A stretch of DNA of 64,000 nucleotides from Anaerolinea sp. (GTDB taxonomy: Bacteria > Chloroflexota > Limnocylindria > Limnocylindrales > CSP1-4), in contig PNKK01000008.1 in assembly GCA_013822395.1 (NCBI GenBank), positions 1 through 64,000 of the forward strand. Reading direction: 5' to 3'. A program made the translations under genes and the position numbers. Position 1 is the stretch's first letter. Every line of letters starts with the position of its first letter. The notes under the pieces are model-generated. The model had not been told where the DNA came from. It worked only from the letters and a program-made list of their open reading frames with translations, and ran no database searches. Below are positions 16,951 through 25,532 of this stretch, piece by piece.

Positions 16951-16992
16951 CCGCTGGACGCCGACGGCTGATCGGCCGCATGCTTCTCTCAC

Positions 16993-18546
16993 GTGAATGC
17001 CGGAACGCCACGTCCGTACCAGCCGCCGGCGGAGGACCGTCCCACCCGCCGGACGTGGTGGCTCCTCTCCGGCGCGTTCCTCCTCCTCGGACTGATCACC
17101 GGTGTCCGGGCACTCACGTCCGGCAATGCCCTCGACTGGATTCCCGTCGGAGCGGTCGCGTTCGCGGCGCTGGCAGCCTTCCTCCACCGGAACGCGGTCG
17201 TGAGTCTGGAGGCGCGCGGACGGGAGGAGGCCGAGAATTTCGCACGGATCCTTCAGGGCCTCTCGCGGTCCGTCTCCGTGGATGCGATCGTGGGCGCGAT
17301 CGTCGACGACCTGGCCGATGGGACCGGCGCGGACCACGTGGTCGTCGTCCGGCGCCGGCCGGAGGGCCAGGCGCTCGAGGCAACGATCGTCACGCGCCGG
17401 CCGGGCGTGCCGAGCTCGACCACGGTGCTTCCGCTCACGGACCTTGAATCACCGCTCGACCGGGAGCCGCCGCCCGCGATCCCGGTGCCGATCGAGGTGT
17501 CCGAGGATGGACGCGAACGGGAGCTCGTCGGGGTCGGGGTCGGGGTGGGGTGGCGCACCGCGTCCGTCGACGGTCTGGCGCAGGTCGGGCGAGGGGAGGC
17601 GGGGCCGGCGGTCAGTCCCGTCGGTCCACGCCAGGGTCCGCACGCCTACCGCGGCGGGGCCGGGCCCCGTCCCGCGATCTCGACCGGGCTCCTGGCGGCG
17701 GCCGCCGGTCGCGCGATGGAGCGCGGTACGGCCTGGCTCGCCGGCTTCCTGGACGATCTGGGGGTGGCGCACCCGTTCGGCTCGGCAGGCCCGCTCCCTG
17801 CGCCGCGCTCCGAGGTCATGGGAACGGGTCCCACCGCGGCCGTCACGGCGCGGATCGCGGATCGCGTCCGGAGTGTGTACGGCCTGAGCCACACGCTCGC
17901 GGCGCCGCTCCGGACGGAGACCGGCGTCATCGGGGCGATCGTCCTCTCGCGCCGGGACCGTGAGCCGTGGCCGGAGGGGGCGCGACGGCTCCTCGAGGGC
18001 GCCGCGGTGGAGGCGGCCGCCGCGATGGCCCGTGCCTACTCGTATCGCGAGGTCGCCGCCCACGCCTCCACGGACCCGCTCACCAGCCTGCCGAACCGCC
18101 GCTACTTCGACGAGTTCTGTGGACTCCTCGCGCGCCGGCGACGCGCCGGCGACGCCGTCGCGGTCCTCATGGTCGACATCGACAGGTTCAAGGCTCTCAA
18201 CGACACCTACGGCCACCCGGTGGGCGATGAGGTGCTCAAGGCGGTCGCCGGTGCGATCGTCACCGCCGTCCGCGAGGAGGATGTCCCGGCGCGCGTCGGT
18301 GGCGAGGAGTTTGCCGTGCTTCTCCGCAACCCGGGCCCGGACGTCGCGGTCGAGGTGGGGGAGCGGGTCCGGCATGCCGTCCGGACACTGGACCTGAGCC
18401 GGCGGGGGGTGCCCGCGGTCAGCGTGTCGGTGGGCGTCGCGATCGCCCGCGGGGCGGACGAGCCGATTCCCGAGATCGTGGACCGCGCCGATCAGGCGCT
18501 CCTCCGGGCGAAGCGGGCCGGCCGGGACCGGGTCGTCGCGGGCTGA
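16993..18546 (+). CDS. Membrane-anchored GAF-like/GGDEF diguanylate cyclase
   Basis: 517 residues from GTG. Two N-terminal transmembrane helices (WWLLSGAFLLLGLITGV and IPVGAVAFAALAAFL) are followed by a degenerate GAF-like sensor interrupted by a Gly/Pro-rich insertion (about residues 170-230), then a GGDEF domain. The motif is GGEEF near residue 436 with REED five residues upstream, so both the active site and the RxxD inhibitory site are present. It lies 114 bp after the three-GAF cyclase. The two probably feed one c-di-GMP pool with soluble and membrane inputs; no phosphodiesterase is seen in the window. Confidence 0.9.
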   Translation: MNAGTPRPYQPPAEDRPTRRTWWLLSGAFLLLGLITGVRALTSGNALDWIPVGAVAFAALAAFLHRNAVVSLEARGREEAENFARILQGLSRSVSVDAIVGAIVDDLADGTGADHVVVVRRRPEGQALEATIVTRRPGVPSSTTVLPLTDLESPLDREPPPAIPVPIEVSEDGRERELVGVGVGVGWRTASVDGLAQVGRGEAGPAVSPVGPRQGPHAYRGGAGPRPAISTGLLAAAAGRAMERGTAWLAGFLDDLGVAHPFGSAGPLPAPRSEVMGTGPTAAVTARIADRVRSVYGLSHTLAAPLRTETGVIGAIVLSRRDREPWPEGARRLLEGAAVEAAAAMARAYSYREVAAHASTDPLTSLPNRRYFDEFCGLLARRRRAGDAVAVLMVDIDRFKALNDTYGHPVGDEVLKAVAGAIVTAVREEDVPARVGGEEFAVLLRNPGPDVAVEVGERVRHAVRTLDLSRRGVPAVSVSVGVAIARGADEPIPEIVDRADQALLRAKRAGRDRVVAG

Positions 18547-18563
18547 CCCGCCGACGCCCGTCC

Positions 18564-18612
18564 CGCCGCCGTGGCGCGTCACCTCGGCGCGCCGCCGTGG
18601 CGCGTCACCTCG
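18564..18612. repeat. Short tandem duplication
   Basis: GCCGTGGCGCGTCACCTCG occurs twice about 26 bp apart just after the second cyclase gene. Probably a slippage product; no function visible. Confidence 0.55.
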
Positions 18613-18695
18613 CGGCCGCGGCAATGCATCTCGGCGACATGCCCTGATCGCAACCGCATCCAGGATGCGGCACCATATTCCGCCGAGGTGCATAC

Positions 18696-20612
18696 GTGAC
18701 GGACGGACTTTCCGACGAGCCTTCCCACGGGGCCCCACAGCCAGCCAGCCATCCGGCCACTCCGGACGACGATCCCCCGGCGGACCTCCGCGCTGACGAC
18801 GAGCCGGGGCTGCCCTCGAACAGCGAGCTCGCCCGGATCCTCCACGAGATCGGCGACCTCCTCGAGGTCAAGGGCGAGCTGGTCTTCAAGACCGTCGCAT
18901 ACCATCGCGCGGCCGATGCCATCGGGCGGTCGCCGGTCGAGGTCGCGCGGGCGTACCGCGGGGGCCACCCACCGGAGATCGCGGGCGTCGGAACCGCGAT
19001 TGCGGACAAGCTCGCCGAGCTCGCGAGCACCGGTCGCCTCGGATACCACGAGCGCCTCCTCGCCGAGTTCCCGCCGACGCTGCTCGACCTGCTGCGGGTG
19101 CCGGGCCTCGGCCCGAAGACCGTTCGCCAGCTGTACACGACGCTCGGGATTGCGACGCTGCCGGAGCTCCGCGCGGCGGCGGAGTCCGGTCGCCTGCGCG
19201 GTCTTCGCGGCCTGTCCGCCCGGACCGAGCAGCTGATCCTCGAAGGGATCGCCGGGCTCGAGTCACGAGACCGGCGCCTGCTCCTCCACGAGGCCCGGGC
19301 GATCGTCGACGAGCTCGTCGCCCACCTCGCGGCCGTGCCGGGCGTCCGGAGCGTCCGGCCGGCCGGCTCCTTCCGCCGGAGGCGCGAGACGATCGGCGAC
19401 CTGGACCTCCTCGTGGAGGCGGACGACCCGGCGATCGTGGTCGAGCGATTCACGAGTCTGCCGAGCGTCGCCTCGGTGATCAACCGCGGGCTGGCGAAGG
19501 CAGCGGTCACGTTCGGCGGGGGCGGGCCACAGGTCGATCTCATGCTCATGCCGCCGGGCGAGGCCGGGACGTACCTCGTCCATTTCACCGGTTCGAAGGA
19601 GCACAACGTCCGGCTTCGCGCGCGGGCGCGCGACCGTGGATGGAGCCTGTCCGAGAAGGGCTTCCACCGGATCGGGGAGGACGGCGAGCCACTCACCGGG
19701 GAGGCGGCCGAGCTGCGGACGTTCGCCACCGAGGCGGAGGTGTACGCGTTCCTCGACCTGCCGTTCATGGAGCCGGAGATCCGCGAGGACCGCGGCGAGA
19801 TCGAGGCGGCGCTCACCGGGCGGCTGCCCACCCTCATCGAGGTCGACGACCTCCGCGGCGACCTTCACTCGCATTCGGACTGGTCCGATGGGTCGGAGCC
19901 GATCGAGGTCATGGCCGAGGCGGCGCGCCGGCGGGGGCACGCCTACCAGGTCATCACGGATCACTCGATCTCGCTCGCGATCGCCCGGGGCCTGTCGCCG
20001 GAGCGGGTCGCCTTGCAGCGGCGGGTGATCGCCTCGCTCAACCGTCGCTTTGAGGACGAGGAGGCGGCCGGGACCGCGCCGCCAGGGACGTCGCCGGAAG
20101 GCTTCCGACTCCTCCATGGCTGCGAGCTCGAGATCCGGGCCGACGGGCGCCTCGATTACGAGGACGAGCTCTTGGCCTCGTTCGATCTCGTCGTCGCGTC
20201 GCTCCACGTGAGCCGCCGACAGTCGCGCGCCGAGCTGACCGCCCGAGTCCTTGGAGCGATTCGGAACCCGCACGTCGATGTCATCGCCCACCCGGCCGGC
20301 CGGATGATCGGCACGCGCGACGACCTCGACCTCGATTGGGACGCCGTCTACGCCGAGGCCGCGCGCACCGGCACCGCCGTCGAGATGAACGGATCGCCCC
20401 ACCGGCTCGATCTCACGGTCGAGCGGGCGCGCCACGCCGCGGAGGTGGGCTGCCTGCTCGCGATCGATTCCGACGCCCACCGGGCGCGTGAGCTCGAGCA
20501 TCTCGACTGGGGCATCTCGCAGGCTCGGCGCGCGTGGGTGGAGCCGAGGGTCGTCCTCAACTCGCGCTCCCGTGCGGACCTCCTCGCGTGGGTCCGGCGC
20601 AATGACGCCTGA
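18696..20612 (+). CDS. polX: Family X DNA polymerase with PHP domain (PolX)
   Basis: 638 residues from GTG, with GAGGTG upstream. Domains in order: an HhH DNA-binding region about residues 40-200 (LLRVPGLGPKTVRQLY), a pol beta-like nucleotidyltransferase about 205-380 and a C-terminal PHP domain about 385-635. The polymerase Asp pair sits in TIGDLDLL (about residue 234), with the third Asp in QVDLML. PHP metal ligands are seen in DLHSHSDWSDG, VITDHS, HGCELEI and AIDSDAHR. In bacteria PolX fills gaps and removes 3' ends during base-excision repair. The first 40 residues are a disordered, acidic extension. All catalytic residues look intact. Confidence 0.93.
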   Translation: MTDGLSDEPSHGAPQPASHPATPDDDPPADLRADDEPGLPSNSELARILHEIGDLLEVKGELVFKTVAYHRAADAIGRSPVEVARAYRGGHPPEIAGVGTAIADKLAELASTGRLGYHERLLAEFPPTLLDLLRVPGLGPKTVRQLYTTLGIATLPELRAAAESGRLRGLRGLSARTEQLILEGIAGLESRDRRLLLHEARAIVDELVAHLAAVPGVRSVRPAGSFRRRRETIGDLDLLVEADDPAIVVERFTSLPSVASVINRGLAKAAVTFGGGGPQVDLMLMPPGEAGTYLVHFTGSKEHNVRLRARARDRGWSLSEKGFHRIGEDGEPLTGEAAELRTFATEAEVYAFLDLPFMEPEIREDRGEIEAALTGRLPTLIEVDDLRGDLHSHSDWSDGSEPIEVMAEAARRRGHAYQVITDHSISLAIARGLSPERVALQRRVIASLNRRFEDEEAAGTAPPGTSPEGFRLLHGCELEIRADGRLDYEDELLASFDLVVASLHVSRRQSRAELTARVLGAIRNPHVDVIAHPAGRMIGTRDDLDLDWDAVYAEAARTGTAVEMNGSPHRLDLTVERARHAAEVGCLLAIDSDAHRARELEHLDWGISQARRAWVEPRVVLNSRSRADLLAWVRRNDA

Positions 20613-20643
20613 GCGGGTACGGCGCCCCGGCCGGCGGCTCGCG

Positions 20644-20649
20644 TACCAT
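20644..20649 (+). promoter_or_regulatory. Leaderless -10 box
   Basis: TACCAT, 8 nt before the ATG at 20658. The same word sits 6-7 nt before the starts at 60095 and 62000. Confidence 0.4.
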
Positions 20650-20657
20650 CCGGTCCG

Positions 20658-21470
20658 ATGGGCATCCGCGGCGCTTCCCGAGAGCTGGTGGTCGCCGCCG
20701 CGGCGGTGATCCTCATCGCGCGCCTCGTGGACGGTCCGATCGTCTGGGCCGTGGGGGTTCTTCTCCTCGTCGGTGTTGCGCTCGGCACGCTCCAGATCCT
20801 CGGAGAGAGCGAAGCTCCGGCGGCCGCGGCGGGCGTCCCTGTCGAGTCGCTTGTCATGCCCGCTGCGGCCGCGTTCGCGGTCTTCGGCACCGTCCGGCTC
20901 GTGCCGGTGGGCATCCTCCTCGCGCCGGCGCTCCTCGCCGGCACCTGGCTCATCGCCCGCGTCCTCGCGACCGAGACGCGGATCCTCAGCGGCCCGACCG
21001 GTCCGTCCGGCGCCGACCGGACGGCGATCCTCGTCGGGACCCTCATCGTCGCATTCCTCGGCTTCACCGGCATCGCCGGCCTCGTGCCGGGCGGACTGCC
21101 GGAGCCCGGGCCCGTCGTCACCTCGCCGCCGACCGGGCCCGAGCTGGCGGGGCTCGCGGCCGCCGACGCGCTTCTCGCGTTTCTGCTCGGCTACCGGGCT
21201 GCGGCCCTCCGCTCGTCGAACATCCGCGACGTCGCGTGGTTCGCCCTGGCGAGCGCCATCATCGTCGCAATCGCCGCGGTGGCGCTCCGGGCGATGGAGA
21301 TCCCGCGGCTGCTGGGTCCGGCGCTCCTCGTCCTCGTCTTCTTCCTGTGGGACGCCGTCCACGACATGCCGCCGTCGCGGCGGCGTGATCCACGGCGGAT
21401 CTGGGAGACGGTCCTCCTGGTGGTCCTCGGGATCATCGTCGTCGCCTGGACCCTCCGCCTCCGATCCTGA
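20658..21470 (+). CDS. Hypothetical integral membrane protein
   Basis: 270 residues, about eight hydrophobic segments, with a Gly-Pro-rich periplasmic-type loop in the middle (GLVPGGLPEPGPVVTSPPTG) and an Arg-rich cytosolic loop before the last helix. No transporter motif is recognised. It is transcribed with the TPR gene that follows, but a separate promoter lies between them. Function unknown. Confidence 0.7.
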   Translation: MGIRGASRELVVAAAAVILIARLVDGPIVWAVGVLLLVGVALGTLQILGESEAPAAAAGVPVESLVMPAAAAFAVFGTVRLVPVGILLAPALLAGTWLIARVLATETRILSGPTGPSGADRTAILVGTLIVAFLGFTGIAGLVPGGLPEPGPVVTSPPTGPELAGLAAADALLAFLLGYRAAALRSSNIRDVAWFALASAIIVAIAAVALRAMEIPRLLGPALLVLVFFLWDAVHDMPPSRRRDPRRIWETVLLVVLGIIVVAWTLRLRS

Positions 21471-21509
21471 CGGGCCAGATGGCCCATCAACAGCCAGATG
21501 GCCCCGCAT

Positions 21510-21538
21510 TTGACGGGTGGCGGCACCGGTGCTAGAAA
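21510..21538 (+). promoter_or_regulatory. Promoter for the TPR protein gene
   Basis: TTGACG (21510-21515), 17 bp, TAGAAA (21533-21538), giving a leader of about 25 nt before the GTG at 21572. Confidence 0.5.
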
Positions 21539-21571
21539 CCATTGCCCTCCTCCCTTGAAAGGATCTCCTCC

Positions 21572-22426
21572 GTGACCTTCCCCGACATTGACAACGCGGC
21601 CAGTCCCATCGTCGCCACCCGCTTGAAGCGGCAGCTCGCCGAGCAGGCGATTGCCCTTGCCGCCAACGGTCGCTGGGCCGACGCGGCCGAGACGAACCGC
21701 CGCCTCCTCGACCTGGGTGCCGACGCCGAGGCCGAGAATCGCCTCGCCAAGGCGCTCTGGGAGCAGGGCGAGCTCGGCGCCGCCCGCGAGCACTACCAGG
21801 CCGCCCTCGCACTCGATCCCACGAACCGGATCGCGGAGCGGAACATCGACCGCCTGAAGACGCTCCTCGTGGCCGCAGGCGAGAAGACCGTCCCCGCCGC
21901 CGACGGCAGCAAAGCTCCGGTCCGGATCTTCGTCGAGGAGACCGGCAAGACCGGCTTCGCTTTCCTCCTCGACCTCGCCGACCCGCGGAAGCTCGCCCAG
22001 GTGAACCCCGGCGACGCGGTCGAGCTGACGCCCGAGGGCAACCGCCTCGTCGCGTTCAGCAACGGCATCCGGATCGGGGTCGTGGAGCCCCGGGTGGCCG
22101 CCCGGCTCCTCAAGCTCATGGCGGACGGCAACAAGTACTCGGCCGGCGTCACCTCGCTCGGCGCGGTCGACGTCCGGATCATCATCCGGGAGATCTACCA
22201 GGACCCGCGGAACTACGGAAAGGTCAGTTTCCCGACCGCCGCGAAGTCGACCGACCTCCGCCCGTACACGAAGGGCACGCTCGTCCGCGAGGACGAGGAG
22301 CTCGAGGAGGACCTCGAGGACGACGTCGAGGACGAGGAGATCGAGGATCTCGACCGGGTCCTGCCGCCGGAGGACACGACGGACGAGGCGTTCGTCGAGG
22401 AGCCGGACGAGCTCGACGAGGCATAA
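21572..22426 (+). CDS. TPR-containing hypothetical protein with acidic tail
   Basis: 284 residues. The GTG is preceded by AAAGGA; an in-frame TTG at 21542 is a weaker alternative. Residues about 10-95 form two or three TPR helices (AIALAANGRWADAAETNRRL, AREHYQAALALDPTNRIAER). A central beta-rich domain (VRIFVEETGKTGFAFLLDLA) follows, then a strongly acidic tail (long Glu/Asp runs, residues about 235-284). Acidic tails of this type often mediate weak protein or ribosome contacts. No enzyme motif is seen. Strong SD, own promoter and short leader suggest good expression. Confidence 0.75.
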   Translation: MTFPDIDNAASPIVATRLKRQLAEQAIALAANGRWADAAETNRRLLDLGADAEAENRLAKALWEQGELGAAREHYQAALALDPTNRIAERNIDRLKTLLVAAGEKTVPAADGSKAPVRIFVEETGKTGFAFLLDLADPRKLAQVNPGDAVELTPEGNRLVAFSNGIRIGVVEPRVAARLLKLMADGNKYSAGVTSLGAVDVRIIIREIYQDPRNYGKVSFPTAAKSTDLRPYTKGTLVREDEELEEDLEDDVEDEEIEDLDRVLPPEDTTDEAFVEEPDELDEA

Positions 22427-22511
22427 GCCACCGGAGGGCACCACGAGAGGTAGGCGACCATGTTGCCGCCCTCGACCATGCTCGACGAGACATAAGCCAC
22501 CGGAGGGCACC
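22411..22511. repeat. 69-bp-offset duplication of the TPR gene 3' end
   Basis: The 32-bp segment starting GCTCGACGAGGCATAAGCCA at 22411 (including the TPR stop codon) recurs at 22480-22511 with one mismatch. The second copy sits at the end of an 11-codon open frame (MLPPSTMLDET). Probably a local duplication. Confidence 0.7.
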
Positions 22512-22586
22512 GCCGATCGCGCCGGGCTGGCCGCGAGGACAGGAGTCCCCACCGGCAGTGCTCTCCGGCTCATATGACCGTCGCCG

Positions 22587-22640
22587 TCATGTGGGTCTGT
22601 GGCGCGATGGGTCTGTGGGCGCGATGGGTCTGTGGCGCGA
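22587..22640. repeat. Tandem GGGTCTGTGG(G)CGCGAT, three copies
   Basis: Three head-to-tail copies of a 17-18 bp unit lie in the promoter region of the next gene, before its GACAAT box (22661-22666). Confidence 0.7.
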
Positions 22641-22660
22641 GGGATCCCGGCGACGTCTGC

Positions 22661-22666
22661 GACAAT
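22661..22666 (+). promoter_or_regulatory. Leaderless -10 box
   Basis: GACAAT, 6 nt before the ATG at 22673; it supports that start over the upstream in-frame ATG at 22574. Confidence 0.4.
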
Positions 22667-22672
22667 CGAGCC

Positions 22673-25474
22673 ATGGTCGGACGCGCCATCCTGTCCCGCG
22701 CCGAGCCCGGGTTCACGCTTCCGGCGTTCGACCGCCTGGCTCCGCCGCCGCCGCCGGAGCTCGTGGCGGCGCGGATCGAGGCGGGGGCGGGCCCGGGCGA
22801 CATCGTGGCCGACCTCCATGGCCGTGGCGGCTGGGTCGCCCGGACCGCGATCGATCGCCAGCGCCGCGCCTATTCCCTGGAGAGCAACCCACTCACGAGG
22901 CTCCTCGCCGAGGTCGTGCTCCGACCGCCGGACCTCCGCCACCTCGACGCGGCGTTCTCGACCCTGTCCGCGTCGCCCCGCGGCGAGTCCAGCCTGAAGC
23001 TGTCGGTCGGAGCGCTCTTCGCAACCCGGTGCGCGACGTGCGGGCGGACGCTCGTCGCCGACGAGTTCCAGTGGGCCCGCGGCGACGGGCCGATCGAGGC
23101 CGCCCGCCCGGTCCGGAAGCACTACCGCTGCTCGCTCTGCCGTGACCAGCAGGGCGGGCTGGAGCAGCGCCAGGCGCCGCCGGACGACGCGGACCTGGAG
23201 CGCGCGACCGCCGACGTGGGCGTGGACGCGGTCCGGCAGCGCCTCCGCGAGCGCTTCCCGACACCGGACGGCGGCGGCGACCTGGTCGACGCGATCCTCG
23301 GGCTCCACACGGACCGGCAGCTCCTGGGGCTCGCCGCGATCCTCGAGCGGATCGAGCGCGAGCTGCGCGCCGCGCCGGTGGAGTCGGCGCTCCGGCTGGC
23401 CTTCCTCCACGCGGTCCTCCCCGCCAGCCGCCTCGGTGCCGGGCAGGGACGGATGCCGGGGATCCGGATCTCGGGCGGGACCGTGCGCTCGCCGATCCCG
23501 GACCCGTTCCGGGAGCGAAACCCGTGGCTCGCCTTCGAAGAGGGGTTCCGGATTGTCCGGTCGTTCGTCCAACGCCTCGAGGGCGGGGCACTCGGCCCGC
23601 TCGACGCGAGGATCGCCGCGGACCTGTGGGGCCTCGCCGAGGGCGCGGGCACGGTCGTGCTCCGGATCGCGACTCCCGACACACTCGATGCGCTCGCGGG
23701 TGAGGCACGTCCCCCGGGGCGCGAGTCCGGCCGGGACGGCCCGCGCCCCCGCATCCGCCTCGTCCTGGGCCAGCCGCCGCTCCGGTTCAATCAGGAACGG
23801 CTGGCGGCGGCCTACCACGGGACGTGCTGGGCGATCGGCCGGGAGGCCGCCGCCCTCCTCCCGCTCGAGCCGCTGGTAGGGTCCGCGATCCGCGCGCCGT
23901 GGTCGTGGCAGGCAGCCGCGCTGCGCCGCTCGCTGGCGGCCGTGGCACCTCTGATGGCGCGCGACGGTCGCGTTGTGCTGCTCCTCGAGGGCGCCGGGCC
24001 AGAGGCGCTCGTGGCGGCCGTGCTCGGCGGCATCGGCGCGGGATACCGGCTCACGGAGGCCCGGCTCGCGGAGGTGGACGAGGACGTCGGCGGGATCGTG
24101 GAGCTCCTCCCACCCGGTGTCGCCCTGCCACCCGGCCCACGCTCGAGGGCCAACCGCCCACTCGCTCCGATCCCGGGCGGGAGCGGCGATCCGGAGATGG
24201 TTCCCGGTCCGGGCCTGTTCGCGCCGCCGGAGCGCCCCGAGGCCCGGCCGTTCTCCCACGCCGAGGCCGCCCGGTCGATTGCCGAGACGGCCGTGGAGGT
24301 GCTCCGCGAACGGGGTGAGCCGGCCCGTTACGAGCGGCTTCTCGGGGAGATCCTCGTTGGTCTGGACCGGGCGGGCCACCTTCGACGGCTCGTGGCGACG
24401 ACCGATGCGCCGTCCGACGGCGATGTCCCTCCCGACGGTCCGTCGAGCGAGCCACCCGCCGCGCACGTGGGGGACCGACTCGGGGGCGCGGAGACGACGT
24501 CCGTGGACGCGGGTGGCAGCGCCGGCCCGCCGATCGGGACGTGGGCCGCAACGCGCACCGGGCCCGCCGATCGCGACCCCGTCGAGCGCGTGCTCGCTCT
24601 CGTCCGCGACGAGCTCACCCGCCCGACGCAGCACCGGGTCGAGGAGATCGAGCCGGGGCGCTGGTGGCTCGGCGACCGGCGGGACCGGGATGCCGCGGCG
24701 GTGCCGCTCGCCGACCGGGTGGAGTGGGCCGTGTACAGCCTCCTGTCCACGGCCGGACCGCTCGCGGAGCGGGCCTTCTTCGAGCGGGTCGCGGCCCTCT
24801 TCTCCGGTCACGACCTGCCGGACGAGGCGCTCGTCCGGGTCTGCCTGGCCAGCTACCGGAGCCCGGCGTCCACCGCGGATCAGCTCGTCACCGGCGAGGA
24901 CGTTCGGCGGCGCACGACGGAGCACGCCGAGCTCCTCGCGCTCCTCGCGAACGGCGGGCACCGCCTCGGGATGTCGGTCTGGCTCGGGCGCCGCGAGCAG
25001 GGCCGGCGGGTCGGCGATCGGACGCTCGGCGACTTCCTCGACGAGCGCGAGCGGACCGCCTGGCTGTCGTCGATTGTCCGCGCCCCGGCGGAGGATCTCG
25101 AGGCGGTCGACTGCATCTGGTATCTCCGCGGTCGAGCAGCCTTCCTGTTTGAGGTCGAGTGGACGGCGATGCTCGGCGACGTGCTCCTCCGCCGCCACGC
25201 CCGCATTCCCGCCGACGAGCACCTCGTCCGGATCCTGGCCGCCGCCCCCGAGCGTGCCGATCTCATCCGCCACAGGCTGGAGGCGTCGCCGCTCCTCCGC
25301 ACGGCGATGGCGGATGGGAACTGGCACATCATCCTGTGGCCGTACCTGCGCGCCTGGCTCGAGCGAGAGCCGTTTGAGCTCACCGCTCTCGAACCGTATC
25401 TCGGCCTGGAGCCCGCGGTCGAACGGCGTGGCGAGCAGCTCGGGCTGTTCGACCGTCCTGACGCGGTACCCTAG
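22673..25474 (+). CDS. Large DNA-methyltransferase-like protein with zinc ribbon, possibly inactive
   Basis: 933 residues. The N-terminus resembles the SAM-binding part of DNA amino-methyltransferases: GDIVADLHGRGGWVARTA (DPFxGxG-like) and a RRAYSLESNPLTRLLAEVVL helix. An inserted four-Cys zinc ribbon (CATCGRTL about residue 119, YRCSLC about residue 155) follows. Near residue 365 GQPPLRF sits where a (D/N/S)PPY catalytic motif would be, so the key acidic or polar residue and aromatic are altered. The C-terminal 400 residues are helical with no recognised family. It resembles zinc-ribbon N4/N6 methylases such as the DUF1156 group, but it may have lost catalysis and serve as a DNA- or RNA-binding scaffold. 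No restriction gene is adjacent. The DUF885 peptidase gene follows after 58 bp. Confidence 0.6.
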   Translation: MVGRAILSRAEPGFTLPAFDRLAPPPPPELVAARIEAGAGPGDIVADLHGRGGWVARTAIDRQRRAYSLESNPLTRLLAEVVLRPPDLRHLDAAFSTLSASPRGESSLKLSVGALFATRCATCGRTLVADEFQWARGDGPIEAARPVRKHYRCSLCRDQQGGLEQRQAPPDDADLERATADVGVDAVRQRLRERFPTPDGGGDLVDAILGLHTDRQLLGLAAILERIERELRAAPVESALRLAFLHAVLPASRLGAGQGRMPGIRISGGTVRSPIPDPFRERNPWLAFEEGFRIVRSFVQRLEGGALGPLDARIAADLWGLAEGAGTVVLRIATPDTLDALAGEARPPGRESGRDGPRPRIRLVLGQPPLRFNQERLAAAYHGTCWAIGREAAALLPLEPLVGSAIRAPWSWQAAALRRSLAAVAPLMARDGRVVLLLEGAGPEALVAAVLGGIGAGYRLTEARLAEVDEDVGGIVELLPPGVALPPGPRSRANRPLAPIPGGSGDPEMVPGPGLFAPPERPEARPFSHAEAARSIAETAVEVLRERGEPARYERLLGEILVGLDRAGHLRRLVATTDAPSDGDVPPDGPSSEPPAAHVGDRLGGAETTSVDAGGSAGPPIGTWAATRTGPADRDPVERVLALVRDELTRPTQHRVEEIEPGRWWLGDRRDRDAAAVPLADRVEWAVYSLLSTAGPLAERAFFERVAALFSGHDLPDEALVRVCLASYRSPASTADQLVTGEDVRRRTTEHAELLALLANGGHRLGMSVWLGRREQGRRVGDRTLGDFLDERERTAWLSSIVRAPAEDLEAVDCIWYLRGRAAFLFEVEWTAMLGDVLLRRHARIPADEHLVRILAAAPERADLIRHRLEASPLLRTAMADGNWHIILWPYLRAWLEREPFELTALEPYLGLEPAVERRGEQLGLFDRPDAVP

Positions 25475-25532
25475 GCCCAACCACTTGCTGCCGCGCCCAG
25501 TGGACCGTGGCCTCGAACCCCCGAAGGCATCC

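Noticed and set aside
19263..21812. 849-codon minus-strand frame
   Set aside because: Runs antisense to polX and the membrane-protein gene; charged low-complexity composition typical of a shadow.
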